DNA of 32,664 bases from positions 1 to 32,664 of the forward strand of contig SZPH01000034.1 in assembly GCA_030263615.1 (NCBI GenBank), in the 5' to 3' direction. Below are positions 23,599 to 30,801 of the stretch, piece by piece. The position numbers and the translations under genes were made by a program. Under the pieces are notes generated by a model. That model saw nothing but the letters and a program-made list of their open reading frames with translations. It ran no database searches and was not told where the DNA came from. Position 1 is the first letter of the stretch; every line of letters starts with the position of its first letter. This DNA comes from Villigracilis sp900696595 (GTDB lineage Bacteria > Chloroflexota > Anaerolineae > Anaerolineales > Villigracilaceae).

Positions 23599-24288
23599 AT
23601 GATTCGAAAAACATTCGAGAGCGAAATTCAACAGGTAAAAGATGAAGTCATCCTGCTTGGCTCGATGGTGGAGCAGGCCATCGTCGGCTCGGTGGAGGCG
23701 TTGAAGAAGCGCGACATCAAAGCCGCCGAGCAGATCATCGCCGCCGATAAAGAGATCAATAAAAAACGCTTCGCCATCGAAAACCAGTTGATGATCCTGA
23801 TCGCCACGCAACAGCCGATGGCGCACGACCTGCGCCTGCTCGCCTCCACGATGGAGATCATCTCCGAACTGGAGCGCATGGGCGATTACGCCAAGGGCAT
23901 CGCCAACATTAACGTGCGCATGGGCGCGGAAAAACTGCTCAAGCCGCTGATTGACATTCCGCGCATGGCGGAAAAAGGCGTGAGCATGTTGCATCGCGCA
24001 TTAACCGCCTTCGTCAACGAGGACGTCGAAGCCGCCAAAGCCATTCCGCTGGAAGACGACGAGGTGGACGCGCTCTACAATCAAATCTATCGCGAATTGA
24101 TGATATTCGTAATTGAAGACCCCAAGAACATCGAGCGCGTCAACTGGTTGTTATGGGTGGCGCACAACCTCGAGCGCGTGGCGGACCGCGTGACCAACAT
24201 CTGCGAACGGACGATCTTCATCGCCACCGGCTCGTTCAGCGAGATCAAGGACAGCGACGATGAGTTTTGGAAGAATCAGAAGCAGTGA
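23599..24288 (+). CDS. phoU: Phosphate signalling/transport regulator PhoU
   Basis: 229 aa, the usual length. Two PhoU three-helix bundles carry the metal-binding E/DxxxD signatures: SELERMGDYAKGI in the first and NLERVADRVTNICE in the second. PhoU links the Pst transporter to the PhoR/PhoB pair and restrains phosphate uptake. The true start is the ATG at 23599, with GAGGA 4 nt upstream; an earlier in-frame ATG at 23557 is upstream of the -10-like box. It is transcribed towards pstB1 (convergent) and is separate from pstSCAB2. No phoR/phoB gene is in the window. Confidence 0.93.
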   Translation: MIRKTFESEIQQVKDEVILLGSMVEQAIVGSVEALKKRDIKAAEQIIAADKEINKKRFAIENQLMILIATQQPMAHDLRLLASTMEIISELERMGDYAKGIANINVRMGAEKLLKPLIDIPRMAEKGVSMLHRALTAFVNEDVEAAKAIPLEDDEVDALYNQIYRELMIFVIEDPKNIERVNWLLWVAHNLERVADRVTNICERTIFIATGSFSEIKDSDDEFWKNQKQ

Positions 24289-24320
24289 AGAGTTATCAGG
24301 GAATGGGGAATAGTTACAAA

Positions 24321-24358
24321 GCGAGTGGATGAGATTTTCGTCCGCTCGTTTTTATTTT
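24321..24358 (+). terminator. Rho-independent terminator of phoU
   Basis: GCGAGTGGAT (24321-24330) pairs with GTCCGCTCGT (24340-24349) using G-T pairs, followed by TTTTATTTT. Confidence 0.75.
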
Positions 24359-24399
24359 AACGACTACGAGACCAGCAAACGATCAGACCAAACGACCAT

Positions 24400-25161
24400 C
24401 TACCCCATCCTGCCCGTGATGTATGCCTCGGTCATTTCCTGTTTTGGCGCGGTGAACAACTCATTTGTCGGCGCAAACTCGACCAGTTCGCCCATCCAAA
24501 AAAAGCCGGTGAAATCGGATACGCGCGCGGCTTGTTGCATGTTGTGCGTGACGATGACGATGGTGTAGTTTTGTTTCAAATCGGCGATCAGTTCTTCGAC
24601 GCGCAGAGTCGCGATCGGGTCGAGCGCCGAGGTGGATTCGTCCATCAGGATCACTTCCGGTTGGATGGCGATCACGCGGGCGATGCACAATCTTTGCTGT
24701 TGACCGAGCGACAAGCCCAGCGCGTCAGACTTGAGATCGTCCTTCACCTCGTCCCACAGCGCGGCGGCGCGCAGGCTTTTCTCCACCACCTCGTTCAGGT
24801 TCACATCCATACCCATCACGCGCGGGCCGAAGGCCACGTTGTCGAAGATGGATTGCGGGAACGGGTTCGGCTTTTGGAAGACCATGCCCACCCGCTGACG
24901 GAGATTCGCCACGTCCATGTTTGGGCTGTAGATATCCTCGCCATTGAGCAAAATTTTTCCTTCCACTTTCGTGCCGGGAATCGTATCGTTCATGCGGTTG
25001 AGGCAGCGCAAAAAGGTGGATTTGCCGCAGCCGGACGGTCCGATCAGCGCCGTCACTTTTTGCGGCTGGATTTCAAGATTGATGCCCGCCAGCGTTTTTT
25101 TGACGGGGCTGTAGTAGAAGTCCATATTCTGAACGGTGAAGGCGGGTTGGGGCGCGCTCAT
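24400..25161 (-). CDS. pstB: Phosphate ABC transporter ATPase PstB, copy 1
   Basis: 253 aa, normal PstB length. Walker A GPSGCGKST (41-49), Q-loop MVFQKPNPFP (Gln96), Walker B ILMDE (171-175), D-loop SALD and switch His206 in VTHNMQQAAR are all present. Two oddities: the ABC signature reads LSLGQ (150-154) instead of LSGGQ, and Ser176 replaces the Pro after the Walker B Glu. The start at 25161 is where homology begins; no ribosome site, but a TACAAT box ends 7 nt upstream. It is divergent from pstS and convergent with phoU. A second PstB is encoded at 28429. Confidence 0.93.
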   Translation of the reverse strand: MSAPQPAFTVQNMDFYYSPVKKTLAGINLEIQPQKVTALIGPSGCGKSTFLRCLNRMNDTIPGTKVEGKILLNGEDIYSPNMDVANLRQRVGMVFQKPNPFPQSIFDNVAFGPRVMGMDVNLNEVVEKSLRAAALWDEVKDDLKSDALGLSLGQQQRLCIARVIAIQPEVILMDESTSALDPIATLRVEELIADLKQNYTIVIVTHNMQQAARVSDFTGFFWMGELVEFAPTNELFTAPKQEMTEAYITGRMG

Positions 25162-25168
25162 GACGGGG

Positions 25169-25174
25169 ATTGTA
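25169..25174 (-). promoter_or_regulatory. -10 box giving a leaderless mRNA (pstB1)
   Basis: The minus strand reads GATACAATCCCCGTCATG: TACAAT ending 7 nt before the start codon at 25161. Confidence 0.5.
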
Positions 25175-25487
25175 TCAAAGAAGAAGGCTTGTCCTGAACG
25201 GAAGTCGAAGGGATGAAGGGTGAATGAGAAAGGATGAAGGATTGTCATGAGCCTGCTGAAGGGTGAAAAGAGAGCGTTATCAGCGTGAATAAACCCGACG
25301 AAGCCGGCGCCTTCAAATCCGAAAAGTACTGACTGCTTCACGGTGTTTGGGCGCGAGTCCGCTTTAGCGGGCTTTGTAAGAATAGCCCCGACGTTCACGT
25401 CGGGGCGGGGTTGGATGGGAGAATCCCCCCCCAGGTTTGGAATTGCTGCATCGAAGCAGAATCAAGCCCGGGCTGAGTCAGAGGCGG
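25175..25487. other. pstB1/pstS divergent intergenic region with hairpins and short repeats
   Basis: No gene. It holds repeated GATGAAGG/GAAGGGTGAA motifs at 25210-25265, a short hairpin CCGCT-TT-AGCGG (25359-25370) and a perfect palindrome CCCCGACGT-TC-ACGTCGGGG (25386-25405). The latter two are 15 bp apart and may be one repeat element. No convincing Pho box was found. Confidence 0.5.
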
Positions 25488-25493
25488 TATAAT
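25488..25493 (+). promoter_or_regulatory. -10 box giving a leaderless mRNA (pstS)
   Basis: CGGTATAATCC: perfect TATAAT ending 8 nt before the ATG at 25502. No ribosome site between them. Confidence 0.6.
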
Positions 25494-25501
25494 CCGGTTT
25501 A

Positions 25502-26374
25502 ATGATGCGCGCGCCGGTACTTTTCCTGTTTTTTATTTTTCTAATTGCCGCCTGCGGTTCTTCATCCACAAACACCGGCTCCGATTCCCCCGCTCGATAC
25601 ATCGAGAATAAAGGCTCCGACACCATCGTCAACCTGGCGCTGGCGTGGGCGGAGCGTTATCAGGCGGATCATGCCGACGTGCGAATTTCGGTCACGGGCG
25701 GCGGGTCCGGCACGGGCATTGCGGCGCTGATCAACGGCACGGTGGATATGGCAAACGCTTCGCGCCGGATCAAGGAGGAGGAGATTGCCGAGGCGCGAAA
25801 ACAAAACGTGAACCCGCTCGAGCATGTCATCGCGCGCGATGCGATTGCGGTGATCGTGAACCCGGAGAATCCCGTCCGTGAATTGACCTTGCAACAAATC
25901 TCGGATATTTACAGCGGCAGGATCACAAACTGGAGCGAAGTCGGCGGCGAGGATCGCCCGATCGTCAGGCTTTCGCGCGAGACGAATTCCGGCACGCATA
26001 TTTATTTTTTAGAGACGGTTCTGCGGTTGGGCGATAAGGAAAATAAAACGCTGTTCTCGATGGACACGCTGTTGTTGCCGTCCTCTGAAGGCATTATCGC
26101 CGAGGTTCGGCAAAACCCAAACGCGATCGGTTACGACGGGCTGGGTTATGTGCCGGACGATTTGAAGACGGTTGCGGTCGCAAAGGAAGCGGGCGGCGCG
26201 TATGTATTGCCGTCCATCGCCAGCGTGAACGATAAATCGTATCCCATTGCGCGCGATCTTTACATGTATACAAACGGGGAACCGTCCGGCGTTGTGAAGG
26301 AATATCTCGATTGGATTCTCTCCGCCGAAGCGCAGGCGATCGTGGCGGAGTTGGGTTTTGTGCCGGCGCAGTAA
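25502..26374 (+). CDS. pstS: Phosphate-binding lipoprotein PstS
   Basis: 290 aa. A lipoprotein signal ends LIAAC (Cys18), so the protein is lipid-anchored outside the membrane. The binding-protein fold shows ENKGSDTIVNLALAWAERY near the N-terminus, TGGGSGTGIAALINGTVDMANASR, and RETNSGTHIYFLE, the family's phosphate-contact segments. It delivers phosphate to PstCA. Two ATG codons (25502 and 25505) are adjacent; the first fits the 8-nt gap from the -10 box seen at other genes. A palindromic repeat follows before pstC. Confidence 0.93.
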   Translation: MMRAPVLFLFFIFLIAACGSSSTNTGSDSPARYIENKGSDTIVNLALAWAERYQADHADVRISVTGGGSGTGIAALINGTVDMANASRRIKEEEIAEARKQNVNPLEHVIARDAIAVIVNPENPVRELTLQQISDIYSGRITNWSEVGGEDRPIVRLSRETNSGTHIYFLETVLRLGDKENKTLFSMDTLLLPSSEGIIAEVRQNPNAIGYDGLGYVPDDLKTVAVAKEAGGAYVLPSIASVNDKSYPIARDLYMYTNGEPSGVVKEYLDWILSAEAQAIVAELGFVPAQ

Positions 26375-26378
26375 TTTT

Positions 26379-26469
26379 CGTCATTGCGAGGGCGCTAGCC
26401 CGAAGCAATCCCATGACCAAACATGAGATTGCTTCGGCGCAAGAACAAGAGCGCGCCTCGCAATGACGG
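26379..26469 (+). repeat. Palindromic ~100-bp repeat, copy 3 (between pstS and pstC)
   Basis: Starts CGTCATTGCGAG four bp after the pstS stop and ends CTCGCAATGACGG; inner GAAGCAATC and GATTGCTTC. Shorter in the left half than copies 1-2. The pstC ribosome site GGAG begins at its right edge. Confidence 0.85.
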
Positions 26470-26478
26470 TGGAGCAAC

Positions 26479-27375
26479 ATGGAAAAATCTTTAAACTGGC
26501 GCGAGTTCGTCATCACAAGAGCGATCAAGGCGAGCGGATATTCCGCCATCGTTTTTGTCCTGTTGATCTTTTTCTTCCTCATGCGGGAGGGGTTGCCCGC
26601 GCTGGGAAAGGTGGAGTTGGGCTCGTTGCTCAACATTCGCTGGTATCCCGTCGAAGAGATGTTCGGCATTCTGCCGCTCGTCACCGGCTCGATCATCGTC
26701 ACGCTCGGCGCGGCGCTGATCGCCGTCCCGCTGGGGATCGGCACAGCCGTTTACATCGCGGAGATTGCGCCGCGCTGGATGCGCGAGATTCTCAAACCGC
26801 TGGTGGAATTATTGGGCGGACTGCCTTCGGTGGTGTTGGGATTTCTCGGCATCCTGATCGTCTCTCCCAACCTGCGCCTCCTGCTGGACCTGCCGACGGG
26901 TCTGACCGCGTTTACCGGGTCCCTCCTCCTGGGCGGGATCGCCGTCCCCACCATCGTCTCCGTCGCAGAGGATGCGCTGGACGCGGTTCCACGCTCCTAC
27001 CGCGAAGGCTCCTGGGCGCTGGGCGCAACCAAGTGGCAGACGATCTGGCGCGTAACCCTGCCGGCCGCCAAATCCGGCGTGATTACCGCCATCATGCTGG
27101 GAGTCGGGCGCACCATCGGCGAAACGATGACCGTGATGATGGTCACCGGCAACGCGCCCGTGCTGGCGCTGAAACTCAACAGCCTCTTCTCCCCCGTCCG
27201 CACCATGACCGCCACCATCGCCGCCGAAATGGGCGAAGTGGCAAACGGCAGCCTGCATTATCACACCCTGTTTTTCATCGGCATCATCCTCTTCCTCATC
27301 TCGCTGACCGTGAACGTCATCGCCTCGTCGGTCGTCTTCCGCGCCAAAAAACGGGCGGAGAGGATACTTTCGTAA
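26479..27375 (+). CDS. pstC: Phosphate ABC transporter permease PstC
   Basis: 298 aa with six membrane segments. The cytoplasmic coupling loop is visible as DAVPRSYREGSWALGATKWQ, followed by the conserved GRTIGETMTVMMVTGN segment. It pairs with PstA to form the phosphate channel. GGAG lies 6 nt before the ATG at 26479. The stop is followed by a palindrome and an imperfect tandem duplication before pstA. Confidence 0.93.
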   Translation: MEKSLNWREFVITRAIKASGYSAIVFVLLIFFFLMREGLPALGKVELGSLLNIRWYPVEEMFGILPLVTGSIIVTLGAALIAVPLGIGTAVYIAEIAPRWMREILKPLVELLGGLPSVVLGFLGILIVSPNLRLLLDLPTGLTAFTGSLLLGGIAVPTIVSVAEDALDAVPRSYREGSWALGATKWQTIWRVTLPAAKSGVITAIMLGVGRTIGETMTVMMVTGNAPVLALKLNSLFSPVRTMTATIAAEMGEVANGSLHYHTLFFIGIILFLISLTVNVIASSVVFRAKKRAERILS

Positions 27376-27378
27376 CTT

Positions 27379-27446
27379 TTTGTAAACCATGGTTTACAAA
27401 TGGTATTACTTTGTGTAAGGTATGGTTTAAAAATAGTATTGCCTTG
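27379..27446 (+). repeat. Palindrome and 33-bp imperfect tandem duplication between pstC and pstA
   Basis: TTTGTAAACCA and TGGTTTACAAA (27379-27400) are exact inverted arms with no spacer. Two 33-bp units follow each other, 27381-27413 and 27414-27446; both contain ATGGTTTA and TAGTATT/TGGTATT. The second has lost the symmetry. Confidence 0.7.
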
Positions 27447-27475
27447 CGCCAGGCGCGCCTCGAATAAAAGTTTCC

Positions 27476-28339
27476 ATGCTCAAACTCCTCGCCCGCAACC
27501 GCAATGTCGTCCAGCGCATCGGATACAGTCTGATCGCCCTCACGGCGTTGATCACCGTGCTTCCCATCGTCGGCACGGTCTTGTATATTCTCTATCAAGG
27601 CGGCTCCGCGATTTCACTGGAGTTCCTTTCGGGCTTTCCCCGCGACGGAATGCGCGCGGGCGGAATCCTGCCCGCCATTGTCGGCACGCTGTATCTGACC
27701 GTCGGCACGGCGGTCTTCTCCGTGCCGCTTGGAATCGCCGCCGCGATCTATCTTGCCGAATACGCCAGGGATAACTGGGCAACCCGCTTCATCCGCCTCG
27801 CCATCATCAACCTGGCGGGCATCCCCTCGGTGGTGTATGGATTATTCGGCTTGGGATTGTTCGTCCTCTTCCTGAAATTTGGAACGTCCATCCTCGCCGC
27901 CTCGCTGACTCTCTCGATCATGACCCTGCCCGTCATCATCAGCGCCGCGGAGGAGGCGCTTCGCTCCGTGCCGCAAGCCTTTCGCACGGTGAGCATCTCC
28001 CTCGGCGCGACGCGCTGGCAGACCATCCGCAAAATCGTTCTGAAGGAGGCGCTGCCCGGCATCCTCACGGGAGTCATCCTCGGCTTGGAACGCGCCGCGG
28101 GCGAGACCGCGCCCATCCTCTTCACAGGAGCCGCGTTCTTCCTCCCGCGCCTGCCGCACTCCCCTTTCGACGCGACCATGGCGCTGCCGTATCATCTCTT
28201 CGTCATCTCCACGCAAGTCCCTGAAATGCCGATTCAAATCCAGTATGGAACCGCGCTGGTCTTGCTCGTCTTTGTACTGACCATGAATGTAATTGCAACC
28301 GTGATCCGTTCGAGGGCGAGGGCAAAGAGACAATGGTGA
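27476..28339 (+). CDS. pstA: Phosphate ABC transporter permease PstA
   Basis: 287 aa with six membrane segments. The coupling loop SVPQAFRTVSISLGATRWQTIRKIVL and the motif LGLERAAGETAPILFTGA are typical of PstA. Partner of PstC. The ATG at 27476 has no clear ribosome site; the 100-bp gap to pstC contains a palindrome that may influence expression of the downstream half of the operon. Confidence 0.93.
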   Translation: MLKLLARNRNVVQRIGYSLIALTALITVLPIVGTVLYILYQGGSAISLEFLSGFPRDGMRAGGILPAIVGTLYLTVGTAVFSVPLGIAAAIYLAEYARDNWATRFIRLAIINLAGIPSVVYGLFGLGLFVLFLKFGTSILAASLTLSIMTLPVIISAAEEALRSVPQAFRTVSISLGATRWQTIRKIVLKEALPGILTGVILGLERAAGETAPILFTGAAFFLPRLPHSPFDATMALPYHLFVISTQVPEMPIQIQYGTALVLLVFVLTMNVIATVIRSRARAKRQW

Positions 28340-28343
28340 GATT

Positions 28344-28415
28344 AAGTAATCCGTAATTCGTGATGCGTAATATTTCCTCCAAAGATTATTACGAATTACG
28401 GATCACAAATTACTT
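28344..28415 (+). repeat. Large imperfect palindrome between pstA and pstB2
   Basis: TCCGTAATTCGT (28350-28361) and ACGAATTACGGA (28391-28402) pair exactly, and AAGTAAT / ATTACTT (28344-28350 / 28409-28415) may extend the stem. It ends 13 bp before the pstB2 ATG. Confidence 0.7.
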
Positions 28416-28428
28416 GATTCGTAAAAAC

Positions 28429-29187
28429 ATGAACAACAAAATCGTTATTGACAACCTCTCCCTGCAATACGCCGACGGCACCGAGTCCCTGCGCGGAATC
28501 AGCATGGGAATCCGTCAGAATGCCATCACCGTCCTCTTCGGTCCGGCGGGAGGCGGAAAGTCAACCTTGCTGAGATGCCTCAACCGCCTCAACGACCTGA
28601 CCGAGATCAAAGCCAGCGCGGGGCGCATCCTGATTGACGACGAAAACATCCTCGACCCAAAAACGGACGTGATCGCCCTGCGCCGCAAGGTGGGCATGGT
28701 CTTCGCGCGTCCCGTCCCATTGCCGATGAGCATCCGCGAGAATGTTACTTATGGAATGGAACTTGCCGGGGAAAAACGCCGCTCGAAATTGGACGAAGCG
28801 GTCGAGCGCAGTTTGAGACTCGCCGCCATCTGGGACGAAGTCAAAGACCGGCTGGACGACCCCGCCGTCGCCCTCTCCGGCGGACAGCAACAGCGCGTCT
28901 GCCTCGCCCGAGTGTTGGCTCTGCAACCCGAAATCATCCTGCTCGACGAACCGACTTCGGGCCTCGACCCCATCTCCACAGGCAAAGTCGAGGCGGCTTT
29001 GCAGGAACTCAAAAAGGATTACACCATCATCCTCGTCCCGCACTCCATCCAGCAAGCCGCGCGCGCCGCCGATTACGCCGCCTTCTTTTTGCAGGGCGAG
29101 TTGATCGAATACGACGAGGGAAAAAAATTATTCACCACGCCAAAGGAAAAGAAAACCGAGGATTACATCATGGGCAGGTTTGGGTAA
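28429..29187 (+). CDS. pstB: Phosphate ABC transporter ATPase PstB, copy 2
   Basis: 252 aa. Walker A GPAGGGKST (38-46), signature LSGGQ (149-153), Walker B LLDEP (171-175) and switch His205 are intact. The Q-loop is altered: MVFARPVPLP has Ala93 where PstB normally has Gln, and the H-loop reads VPHS instead of VTHN. The start at 28429 begins the homology; an upstream ATG at 28360 lies inside the palindrome. No ribosome site is visible. Last gene of pstSCAB2. Together with PstB1 it offers a choice of homo- or heterodimers. Confidence 0.92.
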   Translation: MNNKIVIDNLSLQYADGTESLRGISMGIRQNAITVLFGPAGGGKSTLLRCLNRLNDLTEIKASAGRILIDDENILDPKTDVIALRRKVGMVFARPVPLPMSIRENVTYGMELAGEKRRSKLDEAVERSLRLAAIWDEVKDRLDDPAVALSGGQQQRVCLARVLALQPEIILLDEPTSGLDPISTGKVEAALQELKKDYTIILVPHSIQQAARAADYAAFFLQGELIEYDEGKKLFTTPKEKKTEDYIMGRFG

Positions 29188-29191
29188 CTTC

Positions 29192-29311
29192 CCGTCATTG
29201 CGAGGGCGATGCTCTTCCGCCCGAAGCAATCTTATAGCGCAAGGAGATTGCTTCCCTTCGACAAGCTCAGGACAGGCGGCGCGAAGAGCAAGAGCGCGCC
29301 TCGCAATGACG
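29192..29311 (+). repeat. Palindromic repeat, copy 4, with an internal insertion
   Basis: CCGTCATTGCGAG at the left and CTCGCAATGACG at the right, in the same orientation as the other copies. It is longer because CCTTCGACAAGCTCAGGACA is inserted in the right half next to GATTGCTTC. It fills the convergent gap between pstB2 and pncB, where it may act as the only terminator. Confidence 0.82.
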
Positions 29312-29318
29312 AAATGAC

Positions 29319-30662
29319 TTACCACACCCGTTCCAAATTTTCGTTCCCCCCCACCGCGCGCCCAACCTTCGCCATATCGAGCCATTCGCCGTGAACCTTC
29401 ACGCGCACCACATCGGCGGTAAAGTCTGTCACAGTCGCGCCGTTGTTGTTAAAAAGATACGAGCCGACGGCGTAAATATCCACAGGCACGCCCAGTTTTT
29501 CGAACTTGCGAATCTTATCGGGATTGAACCCGCCGGAGACGACAATCTTCACGCTTTGACAGAAGCGCTTCGCCGCCTCTTTCCACGACGGGGGCAGGTC
29601 CCAACGTTCCCAGGCTGAATCCAACCCCGAGCGGACGTTAAACACCAGCCGCGGGTTGACGCCCAGATCGAGAGCCGCATCTCCCAGCGGGGTGACGGAC
29701 ACATCGCGCAGGCTTCCGCTTGTATCCAAACGCACGCCGTACAATTTATATTTTTCCGCCTCATCCCTGTTCCCGGCCTCGGTTAATTCCCGATATTTGG
29801 CAAACATGGAATCCAATACGCGCAGAGAGTCGCGCACCGAGTCGTTGTTGAAATCCACCAGCGCAATGCGCGGAATCCTTGCGGGCAGGATGTGCGCGAA
29901 CTGCATCATCGCCTCCGCCGTATCGCCGAGGAAGGATGCGATGGCGGCATGAGCCACCGTCCCGCCGCCCGCGCCGCCCCACCAGTCGCCCTGCGCGTCG
30001 GTCGAGACGAAGGGACCAAGGTCCTGCGCGTGGTCGCGGTTGAAGCGCTGGACGGCGATGTTGTAGGCGTACCCGTCCGCCGCCTGTACTTCGTGAACGT
30101 CGAACCGCGCGGGAAAAAATAAAACGGGCTTGCCGCGCGCCGCAACCAGCGTTTCATAGACATTCGTGGCGACGCGGCTGGAGCGGGTGAGAATCCCAAG
30201 CGTGGGCGTTTCGAGCAGGGCAAAATCGCGGTAGCGTCCGCGCGCCTTGATGACCGGCTGAATCTTCAGCGGGTCGCCGTCATATCTCACCGTCGTCCCA
30301 TCGTGGACAGCCCACACTTGGAGTTTATCGGATGTGTCTATAAAGGAATCGCCGTCGAAATACCCCGCGCAATGACGCAGCATCGCCAGCGCCTTATCCA
30401 CGCCGACGACGGTGGTCTCGCCCATGCGGCGCGTGAACCATTGCATCTCCACTTCGATGTCGCCCACGCTGATCTGTTCGGGGGAAATCCCTTCGGGCAG
30501 GTTATGATGATTTCCCGAATAGGCATAGCCTTCCTTCGATAACGCCGTCAACATGCGGTTGATGTTCTCGAAATATTTATCCGAGTACCAGCCGCGCCTC
30601 ATGCGTTCGATGTCGAGTTTGAAGGTTTCGTTGGTCAGGCGTTTGGAGTCGAAGATGGACAT
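29319..30662 (-). CDS. pncB: Nicotinate phosphoribosyltransferase
   Basis: 447 aa. Converts nicotinate, PRPP and ATP to nicotinate mononucleotide in the NAD salvage pathway. Family segments: TNETFKLDIERMRRGWYSDKYF at the N-terminus, ALLETPTLGILTRSS, ALVDFNNDSVRDSL, the phosphate-binding region KIVVSGGFNPDKIRKFEKL and VDIYAVGSYLF. The ATG at 30662 has no ribosome site; 6 bp upstream begins the ATTGGTA array, which therefore occupies the promoter region. It follows the nicotinamidase-like gene on the same strand. Confidence 0.9.
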   Translation of the reverse strand: MSIFDSKRLTNETFKLDIERMRRGWYSDKYFENINRMLTALSKEGYAYSGNHHNLPEGISPEQISVGDIEVEMQWFTRRMGETTVVGVDKALAMLRHCAGYFDGDSFIDTSDKLQVWAVHDGTTVRYDGDPLKIQPVIKARGRYRDFALLETPTLGILTRSSRVATNVYETLVAARGKPVLFFPARFDVHEVQAADGYAYNIAVQRFNRDHAQDLGPFVSTDAQGDWWGGAGGGTVAHAAIASFLGDTAEAMMQFAHILPARIPRIALVDFNNDSVRDSLRVLDSMFAKYRELTEAGNRDEAEKYKLYGVRLDTSGSLRDVSVTPLGDAALDLGVNPRLVFNVRSGLDSAWERWDLPPSWKEAAKRFCQSVKIVVSGGFNPDKIRKFEKLGVPVDIYAVGSYLFNNNGATVTDFTADVVRVKVHGEWLDMAKVGRAVGGNENLERVW

Positions 30663-30668
30663 GGGGAG

Positions 30669-30772
30669 ATTGGTAATTGGTAAATTGGTAAATTGGTAAA
30701 TTGGTAATTGGTAAATTGGTAAATTGGTAATTGGTAATTGGTAAATTGGTAATTGGTAATTGGTAATTGGTA
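30669..30772 (+). repeat. 14-unit ATTGGTA/ATTGGTAA tandem array
   Basis: Fourteen head-to-tail units with lengths 7,8,8,8,7,8,8,7,7,8,7,7,7,7. The 8-bp units carry one extra A. It lies between the nicotinamidase-like gene and pncB, directly upstream of the pncB start. Such arrays can gain or lose units by replication slippage. The same heptamer recurs at 9487-9512. Confidence 0.95.
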
Positions 30773-30801
30773 ATTAGAGGTTGGTAGTTGGAGTTTGAAG
30801 G

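Noticed and set aside
25162..25398. N-terminal extension of PstB1 by 79 residues
   Set aside because: The extension is intergenic sequence with repeats; PstB homology and normal length start at 25161, directly after a -10 box.
25175..25487. Pho box upstream of pstS
   Set aside because: TTGTCATGAGCCTGCTGA near 25246 resembles half of a PhoB-type direct repeat, but the second half does not match and it is far from the -10 box; not supportable.
30669..30772. CRISPR-like array
   Set aside because: Units are 7-8 bp in direct tandem with no spacers and no cas genes; it is a simple-sequence repeat.
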